A stretch of 64,000 nucleotides of DNA from Adiantum capillus-veneris (Eukaryota > Streptophyta > Polypodiopsida > Polypodiales > Pteridaceae). Under the pieces are notes generated by a model. That model saw nothing but the letters and a program-made list of their open reading frames with translations, was not told the origin of the DNA and did no database searches. Within the stretch, counting starts at the first letter, position 1; every line of letters begins with the position of its first letter. The stretch spans positions 83,334,278 to 83,398,277 of the forward strand of contig CM043967.1 in assembly GCA_014529385.2 (NCBI GenBank), written 5' to 3'. A program made the position numbers and the translations under genes. Shown in pieces: positions 55,711 to 64,000 of this stretch.

Positions 55711-55969
55711 TTTTAGTGTGTGAGAGTGTTCCATTGGTGTTAGGGTTAGTGTAAATTCCTTGCTTGTTTGTGGGTTGCTCTAACGATTCTCCTCTTTTGC
55801 GTCCTAGTTCGCTCTTAAACTAGGTGGTGCCCCTTGTGTAGTTGGGATTTGGCTGTGGGTTTGTTTTTTTGGTTTGTGTTGTGTTGTGCCCCAGCCCCAT
55901 TGAGCAGCACGGGAGCCTTGAAGGGTGTCTAGAGGTTGCTCTTCTTGTTGCCCGCCCCGGACCACCTCA
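54600..55969 (+). repeat. End of the 5' LTR of element X (start not determined)
   Basis: Sequence before a primer-site-like segment at 55974, with cctataaatagaaccca (about 55154) as a TATA box, a (CT)n tract (55673-55706) and a terminal CA at 55969. There is no second LTR in the window, so the start is unknown and 54600 is arbitrary. Confidence 0.4.
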
Positions 55970-55970
55970 A

Positions 55971-55996
55971 TTTTGGTGCCCCCACAGAGGACGGGC
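55971..55996 (+). other. Primer-binding-site-like segment of element X
   Basis: ttttggtgcccccacagagg follows the LTR end. A very similar ttttggtgcctccactgagg follows the LTR of element Y at 58043. The matching tRNA was not identified. Confidence 0.6.
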
Positions 55997-56046
55997 TTGT
56001 GTGTGTTTTGAGAAGGCTCAACCTTTAGCATAATTAAGTAGCTTGT

Positions 56047-56259
56047 ATGAATCATGAGAATTTGTATGATCCCTTCATTCCCATTGCAAGGCAAAAGGTA
56101 CACATAATTGTTAGTACTAAGTTGCAATTTCAGCGAGTAATTAGTAAAATTTTAGGTCCTCTTAGGTTGGTAGAGATAAACGCATCAGTAAATCCTTTTA
56201 TTTTGCCTCTCATTAGGTACGACCTTAGTTTGGATGTCTATATTTTTGTTTTGTTTTAA
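56047..56259 (+). CDS. Small leader ORF of element X, copy 1 (70 aa)
   Basis: ATG 56047 to stop. It ends in NPFILPLIRYDLSLDVYIFVLF, aligning with the two other small ORFs (56281-56499 and 59100-59327) along nearly its whole length, but it is the most diverged. Function unknown. The protein has hydrophobic stretches but no clear membrane helix. It is placed shortly after the primer site, before any gag. Confidence 0.55.
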   Translation: MNHENLYDPFIPIARQKVHIIVSTKLQFQRVISKILGPLRLVEINASVNPFILPLIRYDLSLDVYIFVLF

Positions 56260-56280
56260 GAATTAGGTCATGCATAGACC

Positions 56281-56499
56281 ATGGATAATGGCCCAGGAAT
56301 ACAGGTTTTTCCCTTTCATTTCACTCCACACATTAGAGTAAACATTGCAATTAGTAGAAAAATCCATTTTCAACAACGTATGGTATTCATGTTTGGTGCC
56401 CAAAGAGTAGGAGAAATTCTCGCGTCACCAAACCCTGTCATTCTACCTCTTATTGATTATCATAGGTCATTTGATGTGAATATTTTTATTTTGTTGTAG
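56281..56499 (+). CDS. Small leader ORF of element X, copy 2 (72 aa)
   Basis: Shares with 59100-59327 the patterns FPFHF-x2-HIRVNI, RKI-x-x-QQR, FGA-x-R-x-GEIL-x-SP-x-PVILPL and SFDV-x-IFIL. About half the residues are identical, with a similar length and the same end. It starts 21 bp after the stop of copy 1, so X carries a tandem pair. Function unknown. Confidence 0.65.
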   Translation: MDNGPGIQVFPFHFTPHIRVNIAISRKIHFQQRMVFMFGAQRVGEILASPNPVILPLIDYHRSFDVNIFILL

Positions 56500-56601
56500 A
56501 ATAGATTGCAATTTAGAAAATATTATTGTGTAAATCTTTTAAAGAAAGAAAAAACAAAAACGCCAAATGGAGAGGATATTATTGTGTAAATTCAATGGAG
56601 A
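56500..56601. other. Junction between elements X and Y
   Basis: atattattgtgtaaat occurs at 56519-56534 and 56574-56589. The Y LTR similarity starts only at 56602, about 75 bp into the LTR, so its first part is missing here. Confidence 0.6.
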
Positions 56602-56805
56602 GTAGTCCAAGGGATCTCAAAAGAGAAGAAAAATCTACTTCACAAGCACCAAAGAGTAAAAAGTGCCATGGACAGAAGATACGTGGGAACGAGCTCTTAT
56701 GCATGCCTACAACCTATATCTTACAGAATAGCCCATTCTAGGTGTGAATTTCTAGTGAAATTTACACGAGGATGTTCGTGTGGACTCACAGCACAACATA
56801 CTCCG

Positions 56806-56955
56806 TTTTTACTTTTTTACCGACAGTAAATATTTTTTACCACAGTAAATATTTTTTACCTACAGTAAATATTTTTCACCTACATGGTAAATACAAATCA
56901 CTTTTTACCTACAATAACTTTTTTTACCCATGGTAAATATTTTTTACTGTACCAT
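56806..56955. repeat. TTTTACC-ACAGTAAATA minisatellite in the Y LTR
   Basis: Units near 20 bp, tttttacctacagtaaatat, in about six variants. Many are palindromic (tttac/gtaaa). The same array is at 62735-62890. It may act as a protein-binding or hairpin array in the U3 part. Confidence 0.85.
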
Positions 56956-57432
56956 AAGTATTTGGTAGGTAACAGTTCACTGTTACTAGAAGCGGTGATT
57001 GGGCATCAACAATGCAGTTACAGGAGGAGAAAAGGGGAAAATCTTATGGTAAAGGTGAGTCAACAGGGATAAAGACTTTTGAGTTGAAAAGAGACATGCT
57101 GATTTTTTCAAAGAACACATGTCAAAAGAAGCCATGGTTGAGGATTTTTTGAGAATTTGATATTCAGGAGGACCCAGCAGGTCCCCCCCCTGACATGTGT
57201 AGAACCTCCAGTTTCAACAGCCACCTACTTGCTCTTAAAAGCTGGTCAAGGCCTTATCCCCATGTGTCACAATCAGAAAATCAGCATTTACCCTCCCCTC
57301 TCACATCACTCTAGAGAATATCTTGATGGTGACATATCAGGTGACCTCAATCTGTTGACCACCCTAAGCAAAAAGTAACCCCAATCAACGGATTTAAGCA
57401 TGTTTATCCCTAATCCTAAACCCTCTCAGAAA

Positions 57433-57443
57433 CCTATATAAGG
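57433..57443 (+). promoter_or_regulatory. TATA-like box of the left Y LTR
   Basis: cctatataagg, repeated in the right LTR at 63359. Confidence 0.55.
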
Positions 57444-58042
57444 AGGCCTTCTCTCACTCAAAACGACAACACTTCACCCACTTCACCAAGCAATGAAGCT
57501 ATGACGACATTTCTCACAACGAGGAGCTATGGATGGAGCTCTACTCTCTCTCCCTCTCTCTCTCTCCCTCTAGTATGCCACATTACTAGCCCTAAAACCT
57601 AAATAAGGAGTCTTCTCTCATGCTCCATGGCCACCATCCTCGCCGTCATTCTCTAAGGTATTGATGTGTTGCTAGTAGGATCATACCTACTTGCTGGGTT
57701 GATTGTTTTTGACAAGGGATTATGCCATCCTTGGCTTGCTTCTCTATATCCTTGTTATGTATGATCAGATGCCATTGTATTGTTAAGCTGATGTCTTGTG
57801 TATATATATGATACATAAGGTCCCTAAGCTTCGTTTCTATGTGTTTCGCCATATGTTTTGATGCCATCATAATGCCAGAAGTCTCACTTGCCTATGTGCA
57901 CTATGTGTGAGGTCCCTAAACCTCTTAATTTAGGGTGGTGCCCCCTTTGTTTTGTTCTTTGCTTGTTTGCATGAGGCATGGTTTGTGGAGTGTGCACGAG
58001 TACAGAGGCCACCCACGTGCACTGCTCTTTTTCCCGCCATCA

Positions 58043-58068
58043 TTTTGGTGCCTCCACTGAGGAGGGCT
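58043..58068 (+). other. Primer-binding-site-like segment of element Y
   Basis: ttttggtgcctccactgagg directly follows the LTR. The matching tRNA was not identified. Confidence 0.6.
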
Positions 58069-58114
58069 ACACAGACCTTCAGTCCACAAGCAATGAAGAT
58101 GTGCAATCTACAAC

Positions 58115-58300
58115 ATGGACGAATGGCGTGAGGAGTTTGCAAATTGGAGAACAGAAGAGGAGGAGGCTTTAGACGCCTTAAAAGCTTTCATCAAGGTCTT
58201 GTTACCAGGTTGCAGTGTCATTGAAATTCAAGAAGTAAGTTCTTCTACATGCCTTGTTCGTGATCGTCGCCAACGAAGGAGAGTAAGAAGAAGAGCTTGA
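58115..58300 (+). CDS. Element Y leader ORF 1 (61 aa, acidic start, Arg-rich end)
   Basis: Starts MDEWREEFANW and ends RDRRQRRRVRRRA. The acidic, probably helical N-terminus and the strongly basic tail suggest nucleic-acid binding, but there is no family match. It is the first ATG after the primer site. Confidence 0.45.
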   Translation: MDEWREEFANWRTEEEEALDALKAFIKVLLPGCSVIEIQEVSSSTCLVRDRRQRRRVRRRA

Positions 58301-58320
58301 TATACCTCTCCTCTCAACCT

Positions 58321-58512
58321 ATGAGTGCTCCAGAAACCTCCAACGCACACGAGCTTGAAATATTCTACATCAACATACACGAAGGTACTGTGACACACAT
58401 TAAGGGAAGAGAAAGCATCACCAGACCTCTCTTTTCTGAGGAGCCGACTAAGAGGAGGAAGATCACCTGTACACCTAAGTGGCCCAAGGCCGCACCGCGT
58501 GCTCAAGCGTAA
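58321..58512 (+). CDS. Element Y leader ORF 2 (63 aa)
   Basis: ATG 58321. It contains LEIFYINIHEGTVTHIKGRE and a basic TKRRK near the end. No recognised domain. It follows ORF 1 by 20 bp in another frame. Confidence 0.4.
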   Translation: MSAPETSNAHELEIFYINIHEGTVTHIKGRESITRPLFSEEPTKRRKITCTPKWPKAAPRAQA

Positions 58513-58549
58513 GGTAACATTTGGCTTAATCTCATTAATAAGGGATTAC

Positions 58550-59083
58550 ATGACCACTACATGCAAGAAAAATGCTAGTGAGCAACCAACTTCAACCTCC
58601 AACTTGCAACCACGACTTTCACCCCTAAATCCTCCTGAAGCAAAGAGGCGAAGGATTGCCTACAAGATTGCCGCCCATCTGCGAGTGCTCCCAGTGCACT
58701 TTGTGAATCCAGACACCACCAATCCCAAGCCAACCTCCTGTCCGCGTGAAGATCACTTTGGATATTGTCCAAAGTGCTTTGGAGACCGGGTGAAAAGCCT
58801 CCCTGCCCTACCTTTGATGCTAATTTTCAAGAAGTTATCTCAATCTAAGGAAACTATCTTAGTTGATGATGTGCTGCACATTAATGGTGTCACTTTCATT
58901 CGTCATGCTGATTATGGTAATAGCATCCAATTGTTGCTTGCTAAAAGGCTCAGCATTGTACAAAGTGTTGCCATCACGCCTTACGTCTTCACAGATGCAT
59001 TAGGAAGAGTCGAAGTGATCCGAGGTGCTGACCTTCTGTGGCTGATCAGGCTCATTGGTCCCAAGGTGGTGCAACTAAGCTAG
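58550..59083 (+). CDS. Element Y leader ORF 3 (177 aa) with CPxC motif
   Basis: ATG 58550. The first third is Ser/Pro/Thr-rich and basic (EAKRRRIAYK). GYCPKCFGDR gives a possible half zinc site. The ordered C-terminus has ILVDDVLHINGVTFIRHADYGN and GRVEVIRGADLLWLIRLIG. The end has a faint resemblance to the small ORF 4 family, not enough to claim homology. No known domain. The open frame extends upstream of the ATG to 58499. Confidence 0.5.
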   Translation: MTTTCKKNASEQPTSTSNLQPRLSPLNPPEAKRRRIAYKIAAHLRVLPVHFVNPDTTNPKPTSCPREDHFGYCPKCFGDRVKSLPALPLMLIFKKLSQSKETILVDDVLHINGVTFIRHADYGNSIQLLLAKRLSIVQSVAITPYVFTDALGRVEVIRGADLLWLIRLIGPKVVQLS

Positions 59084-59099
59084 GCTCTTGTGTGTAAGT

Positions 59100-59327
59100 A
59101 TGGATGCCAATAATGAGAATGATGATCCCCGCATGTTTCCTTTCCATTTTGTGCGTCATATACGTGTGAATATTTGTATTGATAGAAAAATATTTTATCA
59201 GCAAAGAATAGCCCTGTTGTTTGGAGCCGAGAGACTTGGGGAAATCTTGCGCTCTCCTCATCCTGTCATTCTACCCTTACTAGACTATTACCATTCCTTT
59301 GATGTGTCGATCTTCATCCTATTTTGA
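59100..59327 (+). CDS. Element Y leader ORF 4, small conserved protein (75 aa)
   Basis: MDANNENDDPRMFPFHFVRH starts an ORF that aligns over its whole length with 56281-56499 and, more weakly, 56047-56259. The shared core is FPFHF, HIRVNI, QQR, FGA-x-R, GEIL, SP-x-PVILPL and DY, then SFDV-x-IFIL. Conservation of protein with many silent differences suggests it is a used gene product of this element family. It lies 16 bp after ORF 3 and 91 bp before the gag ATG. Function unknown. Confidence 0.7.
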   Translation: MDANNENDDPRMFPFHFVRHIRVNICIDRKIFYQQRIALLFGAERLGEILRSPHPVILPLLDYYHSFDVSIFILF

Positions 59328-59418
59328 GCTAAGTTGTGCTAAAGCTCCAAATTGTAATTACCATACTCTATTTTAAAGTAAATTGGAGCTGTTTGTGTAA
59401 TTGTTTACTCTCTCACTT

Positions 59419-62076
59419 ATGGCCTTCCCTAATTTTTATGGTAAGCCTAGGGAGGTTGCTCCAGACTTTTTGGATAATTTGGAAATGGCCTTTTTGGTAT
59501 CGGGAAGGGATGACGAAGCTACTAAGTTAAGGGCCTTCCCTTTGGTCTTGAGGGAAGGTGCAAAATTATGGTATCAAACTTTGGCACCTGAAGAAAGAAG
59601 AGACTGGGAGTCCTAAAAGATGGCCTTCATCGAAGAATTTCGCCGCCATGAGCCTCCAGAGGAGATATGGAGACAGCTCTTGGAGCTACGCCAAACATCA
59701 CCCAATGACTATAGAAGCTATGAAGGAAAGTTTTCCAACTTGTGGAAGAAATGGTGTGCATCACTAGGTGAAGGAGAAAGGGCGCCAGAATGCCTAAAGA
59801 AGGACTGTTTCCTGGCAGGGCTTTACCCCATCCTTCGAGAAAAGGTAAAAGGTAAATTCCCAGATACCTTTGATAAAGCTATGACTTATGCAAGGGAGAA
59901 GGATAGGAAGTTAAAATTCCAAGCTCAACTACAAGGGGGAATGGAGCCTCCACCGCTAGCTCAACCTACGGCAAGGGTAGTAGCAGGGACAGGAGCAACA
60001 GACCAAGAGTCCTCTCAACAAAAATTACTTCAACAAATCACCAATCAACTAGAGAGCCTGTCCATCAATCTGGTTCAAGGTGTAAGGGCTCCCCAGCCAG
60101 GAAATGAACGAAATAGACAAGAAGGACAAAGGCAAGCACGTGAGTACATTTGCTACAACTGTGGAGAGGTAGGTCACGGCATGTATTATTGCCCCCATCC
60201 ACGACGCTATCAAGGAAATGGTAATCAAAGACGGCCTCCTCGCCAGCAAGTCACTCCTCCTCGAGCTAGGCCACTAAATGGACAAAATACACACGTGGCT
60301 CCACCAATCCAAATATTGAGACCCCCTCCTCCACCACCACAAGCACCAGCAGAGATCCCTCCACTACCATCGGGAGGGGAGGACAGGGTTGTTTCTGTCA
60401 TAAGTCTTGACAATGGTAAGGATAAAGGGAAAGAAAAAATGGAGGAAGCTGTTGCCATGCCAATAAAGAGAGTTAGGAGACAACGAACTGATGAAATGGA
60501 AGCTTCAGAGACGGATAAAGGGAATGAGGGTTCCTCCCAAGTGATAGGAGACAAGAAAAGGAAGAGTAGGTCAAGGAGGCACATAGGAGTAGAAGACTTT
60601 CCACTTGGGGTAGGATCCATACCTTACGACCTGGTAGCAGATGTGATTAAGCAAGGACCAAAGATTTCATGGCAGCAACTCCTCCACCTTTCCCCAAAGA
60701 TGCGTAGAACCTGGTCTAAGATGGTCAGCACCAGGAGGGATAAGGCAAAGTCAGTTGGGTCTATTAGTGCAAGAGGCATGAAGGATATCGTGCTAGTCAT
60801 TGATGCAGAGATTAAGAGTCAGCGAGTCTCCAATGTGTACGTAGATGGTGGAGCCGAGATTTGTGTTATGACAGAGAAATTAATGCACAGGTTGGGTTTG
60901 GAAGTAAACGAGCAAACTTCCTTACAAGCTAAGATGGCAAATAATGTAAGGGTGGCTTGTGTGGGAAAGGTTAATGGAGTGAAGGTTTCAGCTTTTGGTG
61001 TGGCAATCTCAATTGATGCTTATGTGATCCCAACTAAGGGGGAGGGCTATCCGCTAATCCTTGGAAGACCTTGGCTTATGGCTATGAAAGCTAGGCAAGA
61101 TTGGGAGACAGGTTCCCTTGAGTTGCGACCAAATCATAAGGTAGGTGGCAAGCAACAAAAAATTGTGTATGACATGAAGCAGGGTAGACAACAAGACCTA
61201 GAGATGGAGACTTCTATGGATGAATGGAGCACAAGCAGCTGCTCTTCATCTGAGGATGAGTCATCTGAGGAGGATGCTAGCTCCTTGGAAGTCATGGGTA
61301 TAATACTGCGAAACCCAGAAGGAGAAGGTGGTCAAGACTCTCTAAACAAGGAAGAAGCCACAGGCTTAGAGGAGATGCTAGCTAAGGACCTACTAGAAGA
61401 AGAGAGAGAACCCTATTTGCAGGTACTAAAGAAGCATGCTGGCCTCTTTATAACTGATTACGAGCACATTAAAGGAGTGACGGTAACCCAACACCATATC
61501 CAATTAAAGGAAGGTGCCGTCAACCTTGTTGGTGATGAGGTATTTGCACAGGTCGAAGCTCTAGTAGGTCATGTTTCTGAGTATAAAGAGATGGTTGTGG
61601 AGACGTTTATAGAGGGTTTGGATACAGGTTTGAAAAGTGATCAGGTTTGCTTGGCTATGCAGCAAGTGGAGGCAAATGGCAGGGTCTTGCTATGTTATGT
61701 GATGCTATGGATACATGTGTTATTGGAGGTTGCTTTACATATATTTTTGTGTCAATGGCGAGTTTTTTTTAAAGTGGACTATACCATGGAGGGTTCTGTA
61801 GTAGATGGTAGGATAGTTGCTTATGATTCAGGTTTCTCAAGTGATGGCAAGTATGCTTATAGTGGACACGAAGGATTATGGATGCAGGGTGACGAAGCTC
61901 CGTGCTATAAAGAGCTGGAAGGGTGGCCTGTCTATTGGCCTACAAGTGCAAAGGAAGGCTTGGATATACATGTTTTACAGGTTGATGGCAATGAGCAATG
62001 CTTTACTTTTGATCCAGGTGGATTCTACACCATGCGTGGGGGAGCTTTGAGCTTTCCATTTGACCCTGGAGGGTGA
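59419..62076 (+). pseudogene. Gypsy gag-protease ORF with unrecognised C-terminal tail
   Basis: ATG 59419. Gag (retrotrans_gag type) has FLDNLEMAFLVSGRDDEATK, WYQTLAPEERRDWES and FSNLWKKWC. A CCHC zinc knuckle follows (CYNCGEVGHGMYYC, about 60152-60193). A Pro-rich and charged linker leads to a retropepsin-like domain with VDGGAEICVM (DGGA where D-T/S-G-A is usual) and LILGRPWLM. The start of the RT region (LKKHAGLFITDYEHIKGV...QHHIQLKEGA) is present, then similarity stops at about 61530. The last 180 residues (including GRIVAYDSGFSSDGKYAYSG and FDPGGFYTMRGGALSFPFDPGG in part) match nothing I know. One in-frame TAA (59614-59616) interrupts gag. Confidence 0.85.
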
Positions 62077-62149
62077 TGCAGTAGCAGATGCTTTTTTCTC
62101 TATCTCTATCCTATCTATATAGCCACTATACTATCATTTTTCTTATACA

Positions 62150-62206
62150 GAAAAAGAAAAGAAAAAAAAGGAAAAAAAGAGAAGAAAAAAAAGAAAAAAA
62201 GAGAAT
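62150..62206. repeat. Purine (A/G) tract after the gag-protease ORF
   Basis: About 57 bases of almost only A and G. It makes a Lys-rich spurious ORF. It may act as a secondary polypurine tract. Confidence 0.8.
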
Positions 62207-62436
62207 GCTACCAGTGAAAGTGGATATTGACAATGGATGGGGTATGGCTTTCAAGGGTCTAGGAGACCAGTTGTTAGTCATGGATGAATACAATTATTCA
62301 TCAGAAAGGACTAAACAGGGTGCATCAGCCAAGAAAGCAGTAACATGGCAAATTCAATTGGTACCAGGTGGGTAAGTATTCAAGAGAACCCTATTGTAGC
62401 ACAACCTACAGCTAGAGGCATCAAATACCTCTAGCT
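62207..62436 (+). other. 3' untranslated part of element Y
   Basis: The open frame continues from 62204 for about 56 codons (MLPVKVDIDNGWGMAFKG...VPGG), without recognised similarity. It could be the end of the lost pol or of the replaced tail. Confidence 0.35.
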
Positions 62437-62453
62437 TAAGGGGGAGGGCTATA
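62437..62453 (+). other. Polypurine tract of element Y
   Basis: taagggggagggctata precedes the right LTR. Confidence 0.75.
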
Positions 62454-63968
62454 TGATGCATGGTTTTTAGGACCCCTTCTGAAGATGCAATAAAGGCACA
62501 GTCAGTTGTTGGGGAGATGAGGATACTCTAGTCCAAGGGATCTCGAAAGAGAAGAAAAATCTACTTCACAAGCACCAAAGAGTAAAAGGTGCCATGAACA
62601 GAAGATACGTGGGAACGAGCTCTTATGCATGCCTACAACCTATATCTTACAGAATAGCCCATTCTAGGTGTGAATTTCTAGTGAAATTTACACGAGGATG
62701 TTCGTGTGGACTCACAGCACAACATACTCCGTTTTCACTTTTTTACCGACAGTAAATATTTTTTACCACAGTAAATATTTTTTACCTACAGTAAATATTT
62801 TTCACCTACATGGTAAATACAAATCACTTTTTACCTACAGTAACTTTTTTTACCCATGGTAAATATTTTTTACTGCACCATAAGTATTTGGTAGGTAACA
62901 GTTCACTGTTACTAGAAGCGGTGATTGGGCATCAACAATGCAGTTACAGGAGGAGAAAAGGGGAAAATCTTATGGTAAAGGTGAGTCAACAGGGATAAAG
63001 ACTTTTGAGTTGAAAAGAGACATGCTGATTTTTTCAAAGAACACATGTCAAAAGAAGCCATGGTTGAGGATTTTTTGAGAATTTGATATTCAGGAGGACC
63101 CAGCAGGTCCTCCCCCTGGCATGTGCAGAACCTCCAGTTTCAACAGCCACCTACCTGCTCTTAAAAGCTGGTCAAGGCCTTATCCCCATGTGTCACAATC
63201 AGAAAATCAGCATTTACCCTCCCCTCTCACATCACTCTAGAGAATATCTTGATGGTGACATATCAGGTGACCTCAATCTGTTGACCACCCTAAGCAAAAA
63301 GTAACCCCAATCAGTGGATTTAAGCATGTTTATCCCTAATCCTAAACCCTCTCAGAAACCTATATAAGGAGGCCTTCTCTCACTCAAAACGACAACACTT
63401 CACCCACTTCACCAAGCAATGAAGCTATGACGACATTGCTCACAACGAGGAGCTATGGATGGAGCTCTACTCTCTCTCCCTCTCTCTCTCTCCCTCTAGT
63501 ATGCCACATTACTAGCCCTAAAACCTAAATAAGGAGTCTTCTCTCATGCTCCATGGCCACCATCCTCGCCATCATTCTCTAAGGTATTGATGTGTTGCTA
63601 GTAGGATCATACCTACTTGCTGGGTTGATTGTTTTTGACAAGGGATTATGCCATCCTTGGCTTGCTTCTCTATATCCTTGTTATGTATGATCTGATGCCG
63701 TTGTATTGTGAAGCTGATGTCTTGTGTATATATATGCTACATAAGGTCCCTAAGCTTCGTTTCTATGTGTTTCGCCATATGTTTTGATGCCATCATAATG
63801 CCAGAAGTCTCACTTGCCTATGTGCAGTATGTGTGAGGTCCCTAAACCTCTTAATTTAGGGTGGTGCCCCCTTTGTTTTGTTCTTTGCTTGTTTGCATGA
63901 GGCGTGGTTTGTGGAGTGTGCACGAGTACAGAGGCCACCCGATTGCACTGCTCTTTTTCCCGCCATCA
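62454..63968 (+). repeat. Right LTR of element Y
   Basis: Starts TGATGCATGG after the polypurine tract and ends CCGCCATCA, 1515 bp. Its first 73 bp have no counterpart at the left LTR. The following gatag (63969-63973) is the likely target duplication half. Confidence 0.85.
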
Positions 63969-64000
63969 GATAGTAACTGATCAAGAATGTGTAGAAATGT
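63969..64000. other. Flank of element Y
   Basis: 32 bp of unique sequence to the end of the window. Confidence 0.5.

Larger units (their letters stand above)
56602..58042 (+). repeat. Left LTR of element Y, 5'-truncated
   Basis: Matches 62527-63968 from ccaagggatctc to the terminal ccgccatca. It contains the TTTACC/GTAAAT minisatellite, a TATA-like cctatataagg (57433) and a (CT)n-rich stretch (57541-57572). Confidence 0.92.
56602..63968 (+). mobile_element. Gypsy-like LTR element Y: leader ORFs, gag-protease, no polymerase
   Basis: LTRs lie at 56602-58042 (5'-truncated) and 62454-63968. A primer-like site, four small ORFs, a gag-protease ORF and a polypurine tract follow in order. Catalytic reverse transcriptase, RNase H and integrase are missing, so movement would depend on a partner. 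The aligned LTR parts differ at roughly two dozen positions over 1.4 kb by eye. The truncated left LTR prevents a target duplication test. Confidence 0.85.

Noticed and set aside
61530-62076. Integrase or reverse transcriptase in the tail of the element Y ORF
   Set aside because: No YxDD, LPQG, HHCC, D-D-E or chromodomain pattern could be found in the frame.

Overview
The window is nuclear DNA from a land plant with a large genome full of mobile elements. My best guess is a fern or another seed-free vascular plant. The evidence is one intron-containing plant quinone oxidoreductase gene, a decayed PLS-type PPR gene of the repetitive style common in ferns and lycophytes, plant-type CACTA, copia, Gypsy and LINE elements, and a Penelope-like element (PLE), a class that is rare in plants. 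No bacterial signature is present. Only one ordinary host gene looks intact.

Layout. 1-8222: a PLE on the minus strand, a 1120-residue reverse transcriptase ORF (2193-5555) between two direct copies of a microsatellite-rich repeat of about 2.2 kb. 8223-10560: non-coding, with tRNA-derived SINE-like pieces. 10751-15400: one end and the broken transposase genes of a CACTA element, interrupted by a solo LTR (14649-15352, target duplication CGATG). 15353-19230: no convincing gene; a 187-bp tandem duplication. 19296-24093: a five-exon gene for a chloroplast-envelope-type quinone oxidoreductase homologue (331 aa). 26513-28470: a 5'-truncated LINE with a 12-bp target duplication, inserted into a dispersed repeat. 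About 29786-32479: a PPR pseudogene. 34343-39520: a nearly intact copia element (227-bp LTRs, duplication AATTT) with three in-frame stops.

39777-49261 is a 9.5-kb LTR element on the minus strand (LTRs about 1.0 kb, duplication TGTGA, tRNA-Asp-like primer site). It has no recognisable protease, reverse transcriptase or integrase. It carries a zinc-knuckle segment, several ORFs with a repeated Y-x-D-x-x-G-x-x-Y motif, and a leader with palindromes about every 300 bp. 49262-53500: dispersed repeats and a Gypsy integrase remnant. About 54000-56510: the 5' end of one Gypsy-like element ('X'). 56602-63968: a second, related element ('Y') with LTRs, four small leader ORFs, and a gag-protease ORF whose pol part is replaced by an unrecognised tail. 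X and Y share a family of small proteins (71-75 aa) found three times.

The elements are layered: the solo LTR lies inside the CACTA transposase, and the LINE and the 9.5-kb element both lie inside copies of one older repeat family, whose uninterrupted copies elsewhere in the window show the empty sites. The strongest candidates for something undescribed are the pol-less 9.5-kb element with its YxDxxGxxY protein and phased palindromes, and the conserved small leader ORFs of X and Y.
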